In this document: positions 38,895-50,138 of the stretch, piece after piece
Layout: each line of letters opens with the position of its first letter
Numbering within the stretch: the stretch's first letter is position 1
Origin: Meandrina meandrites
Lineage: Eukaryota > Cnidaria > Anthozoa > Scleractinia > Meandrinidae
Length of the DNA stretch: 64,000 bases
Assembly: GCA_963693305.1 (NCBI GenBank)
Contig: OY855903.1
Coordinates: 26,958,955-27,022,954, forward strand
Direction of reading: 5' to 3'
Translations under genes and position numbers: made by a program
Notes under the pieces: model-generated
The model's input: the letters and a program-made list of their open reading frames with translations, nothing else
Databases searched by the model: none
Told to the model about the DNA's origin: nothing

Positions 38895-41800
38895 ATGGCG
38901 GCCGTTGTTGTTCGTTTCGGTATGGCGTTTTGCGGCTTCGCTTTGGTGATGCTTGTTTTATGCAGCAGTGGTAAGTCTTGCTAATGCTTTTTTACAACTT
39001 TCTTTTTGCATAATACATTTCCTGGGGAGAAATTTTAGCAGAATGTTACAAACACCTCGATCAGCAATTTTGTAATTTGATATTGGTTGGTGTTTACATC
39101 AGCCTCACGATCGGTTTTTTGCTGAATAATTCAATAATTGATTTGAATTTCGGAGTACTACTTTAGCTTGAATTCTGGTTATTCTCTCGAATTCATTCAA
39201 ATGTTCAAAAATGTGATAAAGGAGGTAGTCTATATTGTGGGATATAGACACGCAAAGGCCGAGTGCTTTCCGATCGGGCTGAATGTGATACAAATTGCCA
39301 GCGGAGCAAAGTACATACACAGCACTTTGACAGGCAGAATATTACTACAAGACAATAAGTGATGCTTATTTGAAATAATAAAATGCTCAAGTAAATACAC
39401 GAATATATCTTAATTTGGCTGGGACCCAGGTATTAGTCTTCATGAGTTTTTCCGCTTCGATTTTGAGCAGGAATTTGAGATTTGAGCGGGAGATGTCATG
39501 CAGTCCTAAAATAATCCAAGTCATGGAGATCTATTAAAAGAAATTTACTTGCCTCTTGTTTACCTGTAAATTTATTTTCTACAACAAACAGCAAAAAGCC
39601 ACGTGAGGAAAAAATCAAGGCGATTTAAAGTTAAGCTTACTCTCGTACCATGTAATAGTTTCATAAGTTTTTTTTTCTTTTTATGACAGTTCCTATCATA
39701 ATTCCATTTTTTTGAAAATCTTTTACAATACTTTTCAGTAATGCTTAACATTGATTTCTTTGCATTATTGTAAGCGAGTGTGAAGAATTAGCAGCTTATT
39801 AATGTAGATGTTGCCAGCCTATAATATGAAACTAACTGCAGTGACATCAGTTTAACCATCAAATGTTAGAAATATTTCTTAAAATGTGTATTGTGTTGCT
39901 ACCAATCAGAGCCCAGATGAAACATAGTTAGTAGATGAAACTGTGAGAGTAAACTACAAACTGTAAGAGTGACAGCAATTATTACTATACTTTTTTTCTA
40001 TTAACACTGAATGAGGTTTAGCAAATATAATGTTGTGTCTATTGGGAGGATCAGTCAATCAATCAATAATTATTATTAATTAATTATTATTATCATATCC
40101 AGCATAGACTGCTTGGAAGTCTATTACGTTATCTATTGTGCTACAAATGCACCACATAGTAATCAGTGAAAATTTTGTTAACAAATAGAGAAGCGACATT
40201 GCGTGTTATGGACAAACCATTATTTTCCTGGAGGGGGGGTATGAAAAATTTTCCTCTGCAAACTTCTTTTTTAATTTATGCAAACATTTTGTTTACGAAA
40301 TGCAAACTAATTTACACATATTGTGTTTGCACATATTGTATTGTGTTTTTTGGCTTTGCAAACAATTTTTTTCAATATTTTTCATACCCCCCCCCCCCCC
40401 CCCTCCTTCAAGAAAAATAATGGCCTGTCCCATCCAAGTAGATTGCTCTTGAATTACAGTGTAGTTAGCATATGCATGTTTTCACTGGTCATTGTTTGTA
40501 GAAACAAGAGGTTTCTTTGTTTCATCTTAATGTGAAAAGCATTGCCAAGAAAGCCGATACAAAATCAAAGTTTTTTGCATACATTATTTCTCAAAAATGA
40601 AATTCAGCTATTTTTGACCACTTTCAAAAATGGCTAAAAATTCAAGGGGGACGTTATTGCATGCGGCCTTTCAGTTATTCACCAAAGCGGAAGGCTGAGG
40701 CAAATAATTGATCCACAAGACACTGACAAATCAGGATATATTGTGATAACCAAGTTAAATAATTGTTTCTGACAGCTCTGAAAAAAGTGCGATTTTTCTT
40801 AAAAGTGGACACAACTACACATTCAAGCAGAACACTATCAGCAAAACACTGTCTGGCAGAAGTGTGTAATGGGATTTTTGGTTTTGTGGATTTGGCCATT
40901 TTTAAGATCCGTTTTTCAGTTTTCTCACAAGAACATTTTTGGTAAAAATCGTGGTTTTTTTTCGTTTCATTTTCTTTTCGGTTTGCAGTTTTTCCTTTTT
41001 TTGAGCATTTGGTTTTCGGTTTTCAGCAAAAAAAACTAGGGGTTTTTCAGTTTGGTATCCGATGTGGATTTCAGTTTTCCCTTTTGGTTTCTAGTTTCTG
41101 TTCAGCAAGAATGATCTTAATAATATGTGCCCAACGCCATGCCAAGCTCTCAAAACTGCAATGTGATATTTGAGATTTTCAATGGAGGTTTTCTGAACTT
41201 TAGCTTTTTGCGATTAGAAAATTCCCTCAAAGTCCTCTGTTGCGATTCGATAGAGGATTTTTGCAAATTTTTCTGACTAATTTAAACAGTCTAAAGAGAT
41301 GCATATGCAGGATTCAGGACCGTGACATCCACCAATGCCCTGAAGAAATATAGTTTGGTTAGTATGCTCCATGAGTCACCAATGTATCCGATCAATAAGT
41401 ATAGGGTTTTGGAAATCGTTACAAGTGTACATTTTGGGTTCTGATGGTTTTGTATGCAGTTTTCGGTTTTGTGCAAATTTTTTTGCAGTTTTGGATGATA
41501 AGCCCCTACAAACAGACCATTATCTGTAGGCAGTTATTTGCAGATTTTATGGTGGGCTCTAGACCAATGAAAAGGAAGAACAAAAAGTCACGATTGAATG
41601 AAAATAGCGGATTTGTTCATGCAGACAGTGCTTGAAGTTATGAATTGGGGTTTAATATGTTTAACAATAACTGTTATTGGTGATTCAAAGAAATGGTTTT
41701 GAGGCCACTCATGGCTTGACACGTCAACTCCACTTTTTAATTAAGGACGTTCGCTCGAAAATCTTCTAACATTGACTTTTTTCTTAAACTTTCACCACTG

Positions 41801-44800
41801 TGAGGTTATGGGTTACTCATGTCAAAAATGTAAAAAAAATTGGGGGGTCACCGAATTTGTTTCGGAGATAAGATCTCCAAAAGATCACCTTAAGATCTTA
41901 TAAATCGGCCTTCGATTCTGACAGTGGCGGCAGTGTCTGCTTGCCAGAAAATAATGCGAATAAATTCATGAAATGCAGTTTTCTTGCCTAAATATTGTTT
42001 TAGGGGATCTTTTGAGCAAATTGATTCAACTGGTGATGTTCCTTTAGAAAATCTTATCGTTTAGTGATCACATTTGCACTCGCCTGGCAGTTGAAAGATG
42101 GGCAAGATTTCATGCCACGTGGGCAAAAAAATTAAAAATTTGTAGACTTCTCACATTGACTTTTTGCTCATTTTTTTACAATCTGTCGAGAATCGCAAAA
42201 CAAAGCCGCCTATCAAAAAAAATTAGGGGTCACCGACCATTTGAGACAGTAAACTGCGAGCGAAGTTATCGCAACAGCTACCAGCCCTATATTTGTTTGG
42301 AAAGTTCTCTCAGCGCGCGCGCGCGCTCATAGCCTGTGTACAGCCGTCCCGCTCCCCTCAAAAAAATCGGGGAGGGAACGTCTGTGTTATGGCGGCGTTA
42401 ATCGTGTTCCGCGGCGGGTGGTTTCCCTGGAATGTGTGGGAAATGATTTGATTGGCTTTCACAAAAATTATTTTAATTTATTCTGCATAATACCAAAACC
42501 GAACTTTGATTGGCTAAAATTTTCGCGGGTGTTAATGTATTAGCTGGAGTAATTCCAAATCATTCCAGCGAGCGCGCGAGTCAACATGCTATGATGAGTT
42601 CATCTTCAATTATTTGTGCGCTCTGCAGAAATTGTTTAGTCAATAAGTGCGACAATAATTTGGTAGACGCTCGCAAGAGTACAGCATTCAACGCAAGGCA
42701 AGAAATATTATCGTTGGACATCAAAGTAAAGATAAACTCAACCCACATTTGCAGAAATTGTCTCATCTTGCTGAAGATACGGTTTAATGGGGATTGAAAG
42801 GCCTGCACATCTCCTACGTTCGTGACATTTGTATTTGCCGTATTGTCTGAAATTTGGTCTTTCGACCTCTCAGCGTCTCACCTGTTTCTGAAGGGCACTC
42901 TATGTTGTATCATTTGGAGGCAGTATAAGTTGAGAAGTGCCGTAAGACTGAGGTCTAGTAAATGTCTAGAGGTTACTCCTGTTTTTAAAATTTGACACCT
43001 CTAGCTCTGTAATTTGCCACACGTTTCGCTAATGCGGTTTATTTTGGCTCATTTCTATTTGCAAGATATGCTATAAGCTCTCAAAGTGTTCTCTCTGGAA
43101 GGACAAGGTCTGAACTTTCCGTGAAAATGTTGATTACTTGCATTTATATTTGCGATGCCGAGCCCGGCTTTGTTGCAAGATGTAATTGATCTAATCACGG
43201 ATGACATATTTATCTTTTTCCGGCCGTTGTAACTTTACTTTGAGAAAGCTAAACGTTGATTTTACAGAGACATTCTTTGTTGTAAAGGTTATGCTACTTG
43301 CATTGATTTGAGGTCGATGATTAGCTTCAACCTCCCTTGTTCGTTATGTTACATTCACCACGATTCAAATCTCACACGCGGATACCCGATATGATAATTT
43401 ATGTGAAATTTAAATCGAGAACAGCAGGATACTGGAACACAATTATCGCCGCCACAACACAGACGTTCCCTCCCCGATTTTTTTTGAGGGGATCGGGACG
43501 GTTGTACACAGGCTAGCGCGCTCATTGCATGACATGGTGTGACGTTGCGACATGAATTACGTGCGCAGTAAGGATGCGCAAAAACAATTAGTGCGAACGT
43601 CCTTAAGAAATACAATCTAGAAAGTCTTAAACAACTCACAGGGTGAGAGTGAAAGCCTATTTTCTGATTTTCAACACACACAACTGAGTGTTTTAAATCT
43701 GAAAAGTTCTGCCAATAGACATGGAAGGGTAATCTATTTTCCTACAGTCACATACAAATCCCAAGGACAAGGTTCAACTTTTTTTCCTGTTTAGCGCTTC
43801 CCGCATCACATGTAAACAACATTGTCACTAATAGTGTAGTTATGGTAGACAATTTTGCCAAAAACACGTTAAATTTCCTTTATTTGTAACATTATACAAC
43901 TGTCATGTAGGTTATGCTACATGTATGACTGAAAAAAAAACATTTATAAAATTATAGCTTTTTGTCCCAACAAGAGGAGTTTCTATAAAACATGGATTGG
44001 ATAAAAGTAGTCTAACTTGAAACTCTTCCTTGCAAAATGCACATTAAATTTGTCATAGTATGTAATGTGCGCAAATGTGCTGATTCCTTTTTTCAATTTT
44101 AATTGTTGAAGTGTTGATGAAAGTAAGTTGCCCAAAATTTCCAATCCTTTTAATAGCTATTCTTGTCAAGGGTCATAATCTCTGCCATGGCATGTTTTTA
44201 AAATTAATAGTTCCAACCAGCCACCATACCAGCCGTGAAACTACCAGTACTTGTATAACATGCGTGAAGTGATTGCAGATATTGACTGGCTGCAGTACAA
44301 TTTCTAATTTCTTTTGCTCTCACCCAGATCTTCATTAGCCTATCCAAGTTTTCCTTTTATGGTCAAAACAGCTCAAGCATTCCTATCAAGGGTGAATTAA
44401 TGAAGTCATCAAATTGATGGAAATTTGATTTCATTCTTTGCTTCAATATTCCATTCTTGAAGTGAATATTTCAATGTTCAAACAGCGACTTGATTCAAAA
44501 CAAAAATGTTGATTTCATAATGCCTGGCTTCGCGTGACAAAATATTCTAATTTGCTGCAAATTAGCAGGTTTTGTTTAATTTATGCATTTAAAATGCATA
44601 AAAACAAAACCTGGGTCCACAACATTTTTGCCACTTTCTCTTCCGTTGCAGACAAATGGGAGCTTTGATTAAGATCAGAAACAATGCAAGCTGAAATCAG
44701 CTTCTACATGTGTTACCTCACAGAGATGCAATTAATATTATCACAATGGCTTTTTCCATGATGACAGACTGCAGTGAAATTTCCAAACACATGAAATAGT

Positions 44801-46708
44801 ATTAGCCTGTTAGTGAGCTTATCATGTTTATTTTAATCCTACTATTAGTGAGTGGACACAGTGCGTTAGGGAATGGCAGTATAACACCAACTATGCAAGC
44901 GAATCAAAGCACACCAACTGCACATGGGAATCGAAGCACAGCAACACCAACTGCACCTGGAAATCGAAGCACAGCAACACCAACTACACATCATGGAAAC
45001 CAAAGCACACCAACACCAACCACACCTGGGAATCAAAGCACAGCAACACCAACTACACATCATGGAAATCAAAGCACACCAACACCTACTTCACATGGAA
45101 ATCACAGCACAGCAGCGACAACCACAAATAAGGAGCCCACACCGACACCAGAAGGTAGGCAATAGAGATGTATTTCAAATGTTTGATATACTGAAAGCTG
45201 ATTACTTACTTTTTACTCCCTTCATACACCACTAAATACGTAATTTCTTTATTTAACATTCATTTTTAAGGGATGATGTCATGTCATCGCTTAATGTCAT
45301 CGTGCAAGTGGACGGGATCTCTTGTCTGTTGCAATCGACCGATCTGTAGAACTGAATAGGATTTTAAGTTGTCTTGACTAATAGTTAGAAAGGACCAATT
45401 CTAAGTATAACGAAAAAGACAAATTATATTTGATAAGTTTTATTAGATTTAGTAAACAGAAGTCTTTAAATTTTTTAAAAGAAAAGGGCTAAACATTTTC
45501 AAGACAGCGTTTGGCCTTGTATAGTATGCCGTATATCGGATGTCGCGCTACAAGGTAACGCAACTTTTGTCGAACAATCATTTAACAAAGAAGTTGTTCA
45601 GGAATAAACGTCAGTAGAAAAGAAATCAAGTTTAACTCAACAAGAAATCACTGCATAGAACTCAAAGAAAAATATTCCTGGGCAGTAAGAAAGGACTTAT
45701 TCTAAGTATAAACAAAAGAGACAAATTATATATAATGTGTTTTATTAGATTTAGTAAACAGAAATCTTTAATTTTTTTTAAACAAAAGGGCGCAACAATT
45801 TCAAGACAACGTTTGACCTTGTACATGACGTACAATGTATGTCGTATATCGGATGTCTCACTGCAAGATAATGCAACTTTTGTCAAACAAGCATTAAACA
45901 CAGAAGTTGTCAGCTACTTTTATTTACTTTTTTAAAATTGTCAAATTTGAAAGACCCCTTGTGAAACGTCATCGCTTCTGCATGCATTGCGTGCTGTTTA
46001 TTATTATCAAGTCCTGAAGTTTGTGACCCTCTGAAAGTAACATTGCTCTGCTATCCAATCTCTTACCTTATTTTACCAAAACAATTTTTTAAGGGGTGGC
46101 CCTTCTTAAATCCAGACCAAGAGCAGTAATGTTGCTTAGGAATTGCTGAAGGCGATTTTTGGTAGCAAGCCATTTCAGAGCATTTTGCAATGCTAAATTT
46201 TGATTTTTTTTTAGGGGGGGAGGGGTGGTTAGGGGAGACAGACACCTGCTTTGAAAAAATTACCATTGTGCGCTCGTAACTAGAAGTGGCATTCCCAAAC
46301 TTTATGTTAGAATTTAAAACTTTCTCCTCCCAAGCATCCCCAAAAATCACCAAAAATTTAGAAAACACCACAAAACATGTAGTATGCACGAGTGTTTTTG
46401 AATTGCTGAAATGAGACCAAGATATTCACATTAAAGCGGCAGAATAATGGCCTTCAGGTGTTCCCCCCACTGTAAGTGTTAGTAAATAAGACTAACAGCA
46501 GATTAAGCAATAGTTAAAGAAACATGACATTGATGTTGACTGTGTTTCAGCACATGGTGGTGATCATTCAGACCGCGGCAAGTGGGTAGCTACTGGCTTT
46601 GCTGTCTTCTTCCTCATTACAACCATTGTGATGACTGTGCTATATTGCCGACAGCGCAAGATTTACCGAGAGCTGGAAGGTGACAGCTCTTTGTCAAGGC
46701 TGATTTAG
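38895..46708 (+). CDS. CD164/endolyn-like mucin membrane protein, three exons
   Basis: Single-pass type I membrane sialomucin-like protein. Exons 38895-38970, 44849-45154 and 46551-46708 join to 179 residues; both introns are phase 1, so the middle exon is a symmetrical module. Exon 1 plus the next few codons form a signal peptide (hydrophobic FCGFALVMLVLCSS, cleavage expected near VSG). Exon 2 is a Thr/Pro/Ser-rich mucin stretch with tandem GNxST-TPT units and eight N-glycosylation sequons. Exon 3 gives the transmembrane helix (ATGFAVFFLITTIVMTVLY) and a short tail with YREL, a YxxPhi sorting motif close to the membrane, as in CD164/endolyn. Homology is by architecture, so the gene symbol is withheld. 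The first intron is 5.9 kb and carries transposons. Confidence 0.8.
40209..40430. mobile_element. Foldback MITE with ~30-bp ends and G/C homopolymers
   Basis: The left end GGACAAACCATTATTTTCC and right end GGAAAATAATGG-type CCTGTCC are inverted copies. Just inside lie a G-run (left) and a 15-base C-run (right), then ATGAAAAATTTT and its inverse. It lies in intron 1 of the mucin-like gene. Confidence 0.75.
41745..43602. mobile_element. TTAA-flanked DNA transposon (piggyBac/Kolobok-type), non-autonomous
   Basis: The termini GGACGTTCGC and GCGAACGTCC are perfect inverted repeats and both are flanked by TTAA (41741-41744 and 43603-43606), the target of piggyBac and Kolobok elements. A second, longer inverted pair lies inside (42331-42397 and 43447-43514, sharing AGCCTGTGTACA and CGTCTGTGTTRTGGCGGCG), so one element may be nested in another. 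No transposase is present. It carries a cysteine-rich ORF (42588-42797). It sits in intron 1 of the mucin-like gene. Confidence 0.8.
42588..42797 (+). pseudogene. Cysteine-pair zinc-finger exon fragment inside the TTAA element
   Basis: A 69-residue frame from tandem ATGs has CALC near its start and CRNC about 45 residues later, spaced like the two halves of a ZAD-type or similar treble-clef zinc finger, with an intervening helix-like stretch (EILSLDIKVKI). The frame stops soon after the second pair. It looks like the first exon of a larger protein caught in the transposon. Family membership is inferred from spacing only. Confidence 0.4.
45386..45920 (+). repeat. Two direct copies of a ~225-bp repeat
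   Basis: Copy 1 (about 45386-45604) and copy 2 (about 45687-45920) match along their length, sharing AGAAAGGACYWATTCTAAGTATAA, TTTTATTAGATTTAGTAAACAG and CGTATATCGGATGTC. They are about 300 bases apart start to start, in intron 2 of the mucin-like gene. The open frame in copy 2 (45735-45935) is a by-product and is not kept in copy 1. Confidence 0.75.
45945..46000. repeat. ~55-bp repeat, inverted copy at 57087-57150
   Basis: The stretch with GAAACGTCATCGCTTCTGCATGC matches the inverse of 57100-57145 with few differences. It is dispersed and non-coding. Because the last exon of the mucin-like gene lies between the copies, they are not ends of one mobile element. Confidence 0.7.
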
Positions 46709-46979
46709 TGTTGACAAATTCCTCAGAAAAAAGGAATGGAACTAGAAGCCTGAAAGTCATACAGTTTGTTGTAACTTTAGTCTGGGTACATTTCAAGCAC
46801 CTGTAATTTGTAGCTTTTGACGGCACGCATAATGAATGGCTTGCTGACTCTTGAGCTCTCTAAGAGCCAATGCTTGAGTTGTGGGCACACACAGTGTGGT
46901 TCAATGTATCCCTTGAGTCTCAGTGAATGAAATCGGGAAGTGTGGCCCTTCAATTTAGCAAGCAAACCATTTCAACAGA

Positions 46980-47022
46980 ACTGCCTTTTTTCCTTGGTTT
47001 GTTTGTTTGTTTGTTTGTTTGT
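46980..47022. repeat. (GTTT)n microsatellite
   Basis: About six GTTT units downstream of the mucin-like gene. The intergenic stretch 46709-48522 otherwise holds only the MITE at 47364-47727 and no recognised gene. Confidence 0.8.
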
Positions 47023-47363
47023 TTTTTGCTTCTTTTTTTTGTAAGTAGAGAGTGCTGATAGGATCCTATCAGGTGATACATTTTTTTTTCTTTTTACAAA
47101 GTTATGTTGTCGTTTTTTCTCCATCTACAATCGGGCTCGAGGTTCTTCTTTAGGGTCAGGTAGAGCACTTGTAAAAGTCACTATTAAATAAATGTAGATG
47201 ACATGTAACAGTTGGTAAATTTATTAAGATAATAATTATTAAGATACAAAGTTTGCTTGGTTCAAGCCTGTTTCACAGTTTTCAAATCCAATCTAATACC
47301 AAATAAAGGAAATCGTTCCTTTTCGCAGTCAGTTTAAACAGGCTGTTATAAATACCTGCCATT

Positions 47364-47727
47364 CGAACGGGCCCCCATTTTATATTGGGAAAACATGGCG
47401 TAAAAAGCTGAATGCAATGTCAAATAATTTCTGCATTAATTGTTCTGCAAAAATTTAAACTCTCTAAAGTGAACACATCTTGTAAGAATTTTAAATTTGT
47501 TAATCAAACACGAGAACTGCAGTTTCGCTCGAAAGTGAGCAATAGTCTTTACACATTTCCATACATTTAGCAAAAACTGTGTGGTAATTTAAAAGTACAG
47601 TTCTCGTATTTAATCAGCAAAATCTTTTACCAGATGTGTTCAGGTTACAAAGTTTCAGGCTACAGAAATCATTTGACGTTATTGTTCCATACTATGTTTT
47701 CCCCAATACAAAATGGCGGCTAGTTCG
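47364..47727. mobile_element. MITE with ~45-bp imperfect inverted ends
   Basis: Left CGAACGGGCCCCCATTTTATATTGGG and right CCCAATACAAAATGGCGGCTAGTTCG are inverted and imperfect. A second inner pair (AGAACTGCAG / GTACAGTTCTCG) extends the fold. Non-coding, intergenic. Confidence 0.65.
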
Positions 47728-48522
47728 TGCGAAAATGCTTTATATCAAAGGTTTATTACTTCTTCATAGAATATTCGTATGTAAGCAGTAAGCAGAAACG
47801 ACAACATGTTAAGTGACGAGTTATTTAGCTTGTAGACTATTGATAGGTAGCGTGCTGTAGTATTTCTCATTAATAGCTTTTGGCTGTAATTATGGTTCAC
47901 AATGTTAAACTAGCAAGTGTCCTATTGGTGTAAGTAAAGGAACAGTCATTTTATAACCATTTGATTAGCCAAAGTAGTTTCACGTTAGGTAATTAAGCAT
48001 CGTTATTCTTTGTATTTTGGAGTTGTAGAGTTTTACAAAACCTGCAACGTAGTTTAGTTCCATGTAAAGTAATTGCACTGAAAGTGTAAAAAGTAGCTTC
48101 TAGGTTACCCTGGGTGGCAGAGGGTTTTTTTTGTTTTGGGGTACTTCTAGACTGCTCATTAAAACAAAACCTTTTCACAACTTTTGCGTTGAAGCTTTCC
48201 GACCCTTGCTCAATCGAATTTCGGCAAAATATTCACACAGAACAAAAACTATAATGAAGATGAAGCAATGCTCTTATAAGTTAAAAGGCCATATTTTGAC
48301 TGAACAAACTGAAGCTAGATAAAATACTGCTATAAAGCTCGACGGACATCTGTTCGCATTCGAGAACACGAGAAAAATGTAGCAAAAAAAAAGCCGTCGG
48401 CGACTCTTTTTTCTCTACATTTTAAGTTTTGTCAAACGGAGGAAAGTTTTTAGCACGTTCTAGGCGTTCGGTTAGTTGGGGAGGAATCGCTAGAAACTAC
48501 AAAGATGTACTTGAGGAACCGG

Positions 48523-49532
48523 TTAAACCAAATACGGACTGCCATAAGCACCCTCTCCATGCAAGCTAATCACTTCCAACATGTTCCATGGTCTGCTTCT
48601 GATTAGGTAACCTCCATCTTTGTTGACAAGTACTTCATCTCCGCGACTGGAAAAACATCAAGACGCATGTTAACCTACCCTGCGAATACAGCCGCCTCCC
48701 ATCGCTCCCGGCCGGTTTAAACGCCAAACCGGCCGGCAGCGATGAGAGGCAGCTGTATTCGCAGGCTAATGTTAACCATGTGTTAACCTAACTTTCTCGT
48801 AGGAAACGTTTCCTTATCAGACCATGAAGAATTGATAGACCTCACGGTTAGCAGAACGTCCAAATTCCATTTCCCAGCCTATTCTTTTTTTTCTTTTGCC
48901 CAAATCCCAGTCCCATTACCATTCTTTTGTTTGTTTGACCCAAATCCCATTTTCCCAGCGAAACTGAAAAATAGGGAAATCCCAATTTCCATTTTACCCC
49001 TTCCAGGCCCCTCCTAGCAGTATACGCTTCAATTTTTTCCCGCGTTAAAAATATGTAACATTAAACAAGTCACCCCTTCGCATTCTTACCCTGCGCAATT
49101 TTATAAAAGGAAACAAAGCGTCCATTGCTATGCTCTATCTCCGGCAAAATTTTGATTTGTGCGCATGGTCGAGCAAAAATGTCGTAAATCGCGATACTGG
49201 TGAAATACAGGCATGTTTTCATTTGGAAAGGTCGTTTTGGGTAGTTTAGGACTAAGTTAGCTCATAATTGCGCAGAAAATGTCAAAAATGTGGGTTTTTT
49301 CCGAAAAACTCAAGGTGTCAATGGGTTAATACTGTAGCCCTTGGTTACCTGATAAAAATTCCAAAAATCCCCAGCTCAGAAATGTTTTCAACGGGCCTCA
49401 TAGACTCCTGACGAACAATAAGGTGTTTGCTGATGAAAGTAGGCTGGATGCGGTCCATTAGGATATACTGTGCACGGTGTTCAGGGCTGCTTAGTAAAGT
49501 TCGACGGATATCTTCTCCGTAGATTAAATTGC
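48523..49532 (-). CDS. GSS: Glutathione synthetase-like, last two exons only
   Basis: GSS joins gamma-glutamylcysteine and glycine using ATP (cytosolic, ATP-grasp fold). Exon 49349-49532 encodes the stretch after the glycine-rich loop: NLIYGEDIRR, AQYILMDRIQP and ISELGIFGIFI, as in animal GSS. Exon 48523-48646 encodes VNKDGGYLIRSR and ends GSPYLV, the usual hydrophobic C-terminus, with stop TAA at 48523-48525. Splice sites are good and phases match (phase 2 between the exons; phase 1 needed upstream). The ATP-binding A-loop (GGVAAG in human) is not recognisable; HGEGAYG stands in its place and the tail is about six residues shorter. No exon for the first 370 or so residues is seen in the 14 kb upstream. 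It may be a paralogue, a gene with a very long intron, or a remnant. Confidence 0.85.
48679..48765. repeat. Near-perfect 87-bp palindrome inside GSS-like intron
   Basis: The arms, running from CCTGCGAATACAG to CCGGCCGGTTT, are inverted copies around a seven-base centre. One arm also occurs at 7674-7719. A hairpin-type miniature element. Confidence 0.8.
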
Positions 49533-49610
49533 CTAAGATACAAAATAAAACTGATCAGATATTTAACAATTAACAATATAAGGGGCCTTAAGTTTAAGAG
49601 TGCAGGACTT

Positions 49611-49826
49611 TGCGGTGCGCTGGTGCGTCGCACCCCGTGGATCGAGTGCCCGGGCCCCATGTCCTTGCCCGTTTGGGGTCCTTCTGTTGTGTTCCTGGAC
49701 AAGACTGACAAAGAAAGACACCAAACCTTCCGGCAGTGCTTTTCTCCACCCTGGAGTATAAGTGGGTTTCGCCAAATTGTTACCTGCGAAACCCGGCTGC
49801 GATGGACTAGCATCCCATCCAGGGAG
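49611..49826 (+). mobile_element. tRNA-derived SINE, family A, copy 3 (diverged head)
   Basis: It shares the GTGTTCCTGGACAAG, CTCCACCCTGGAGTATAA and CTGCGATGGACTAGCATCCC body and tail markers with the copies at 20105 and 32988. The head, with TGCGTCGCACC and GGATCGAGTGCC, keeps a B-box-like core. It lies between the GSS-like exon and the polymerase cassette. Confidence 0.75.
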
Positions 49827-50138
49827 GTAGCAACACTTTTAGTGCATTCATACTACAAATCCTGGAGCTTTTTTCTTTCTTCTTTATTGATGTAAAGATT
49901 TACATAACTTACATTGTTGTACCATACATCTGCACATATTACGCTTATTACTTATAACAAATACAATATTGAAGAGGCTGTATTAAATATATTGTCATTA
50001 TTGCTTTGGGCGACCAAAAATATATTATTTCTGGTTGTCTATAATAAATAACATTAACAATTTAAACACACACGAAAATCTCAAAAATAATTTTACTATA
50101 AAGTACTTAAAGAAATATTCATACTATAAATTAAAAAA

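Noticed and set aside
44866..45072. Cys/Trp-rich minus-strand ORF opposite the mucin exon
   Set aside because: It is the reverse of the Thr-rich repeat; periodicity comes from the DNA repeat and no other support exists.
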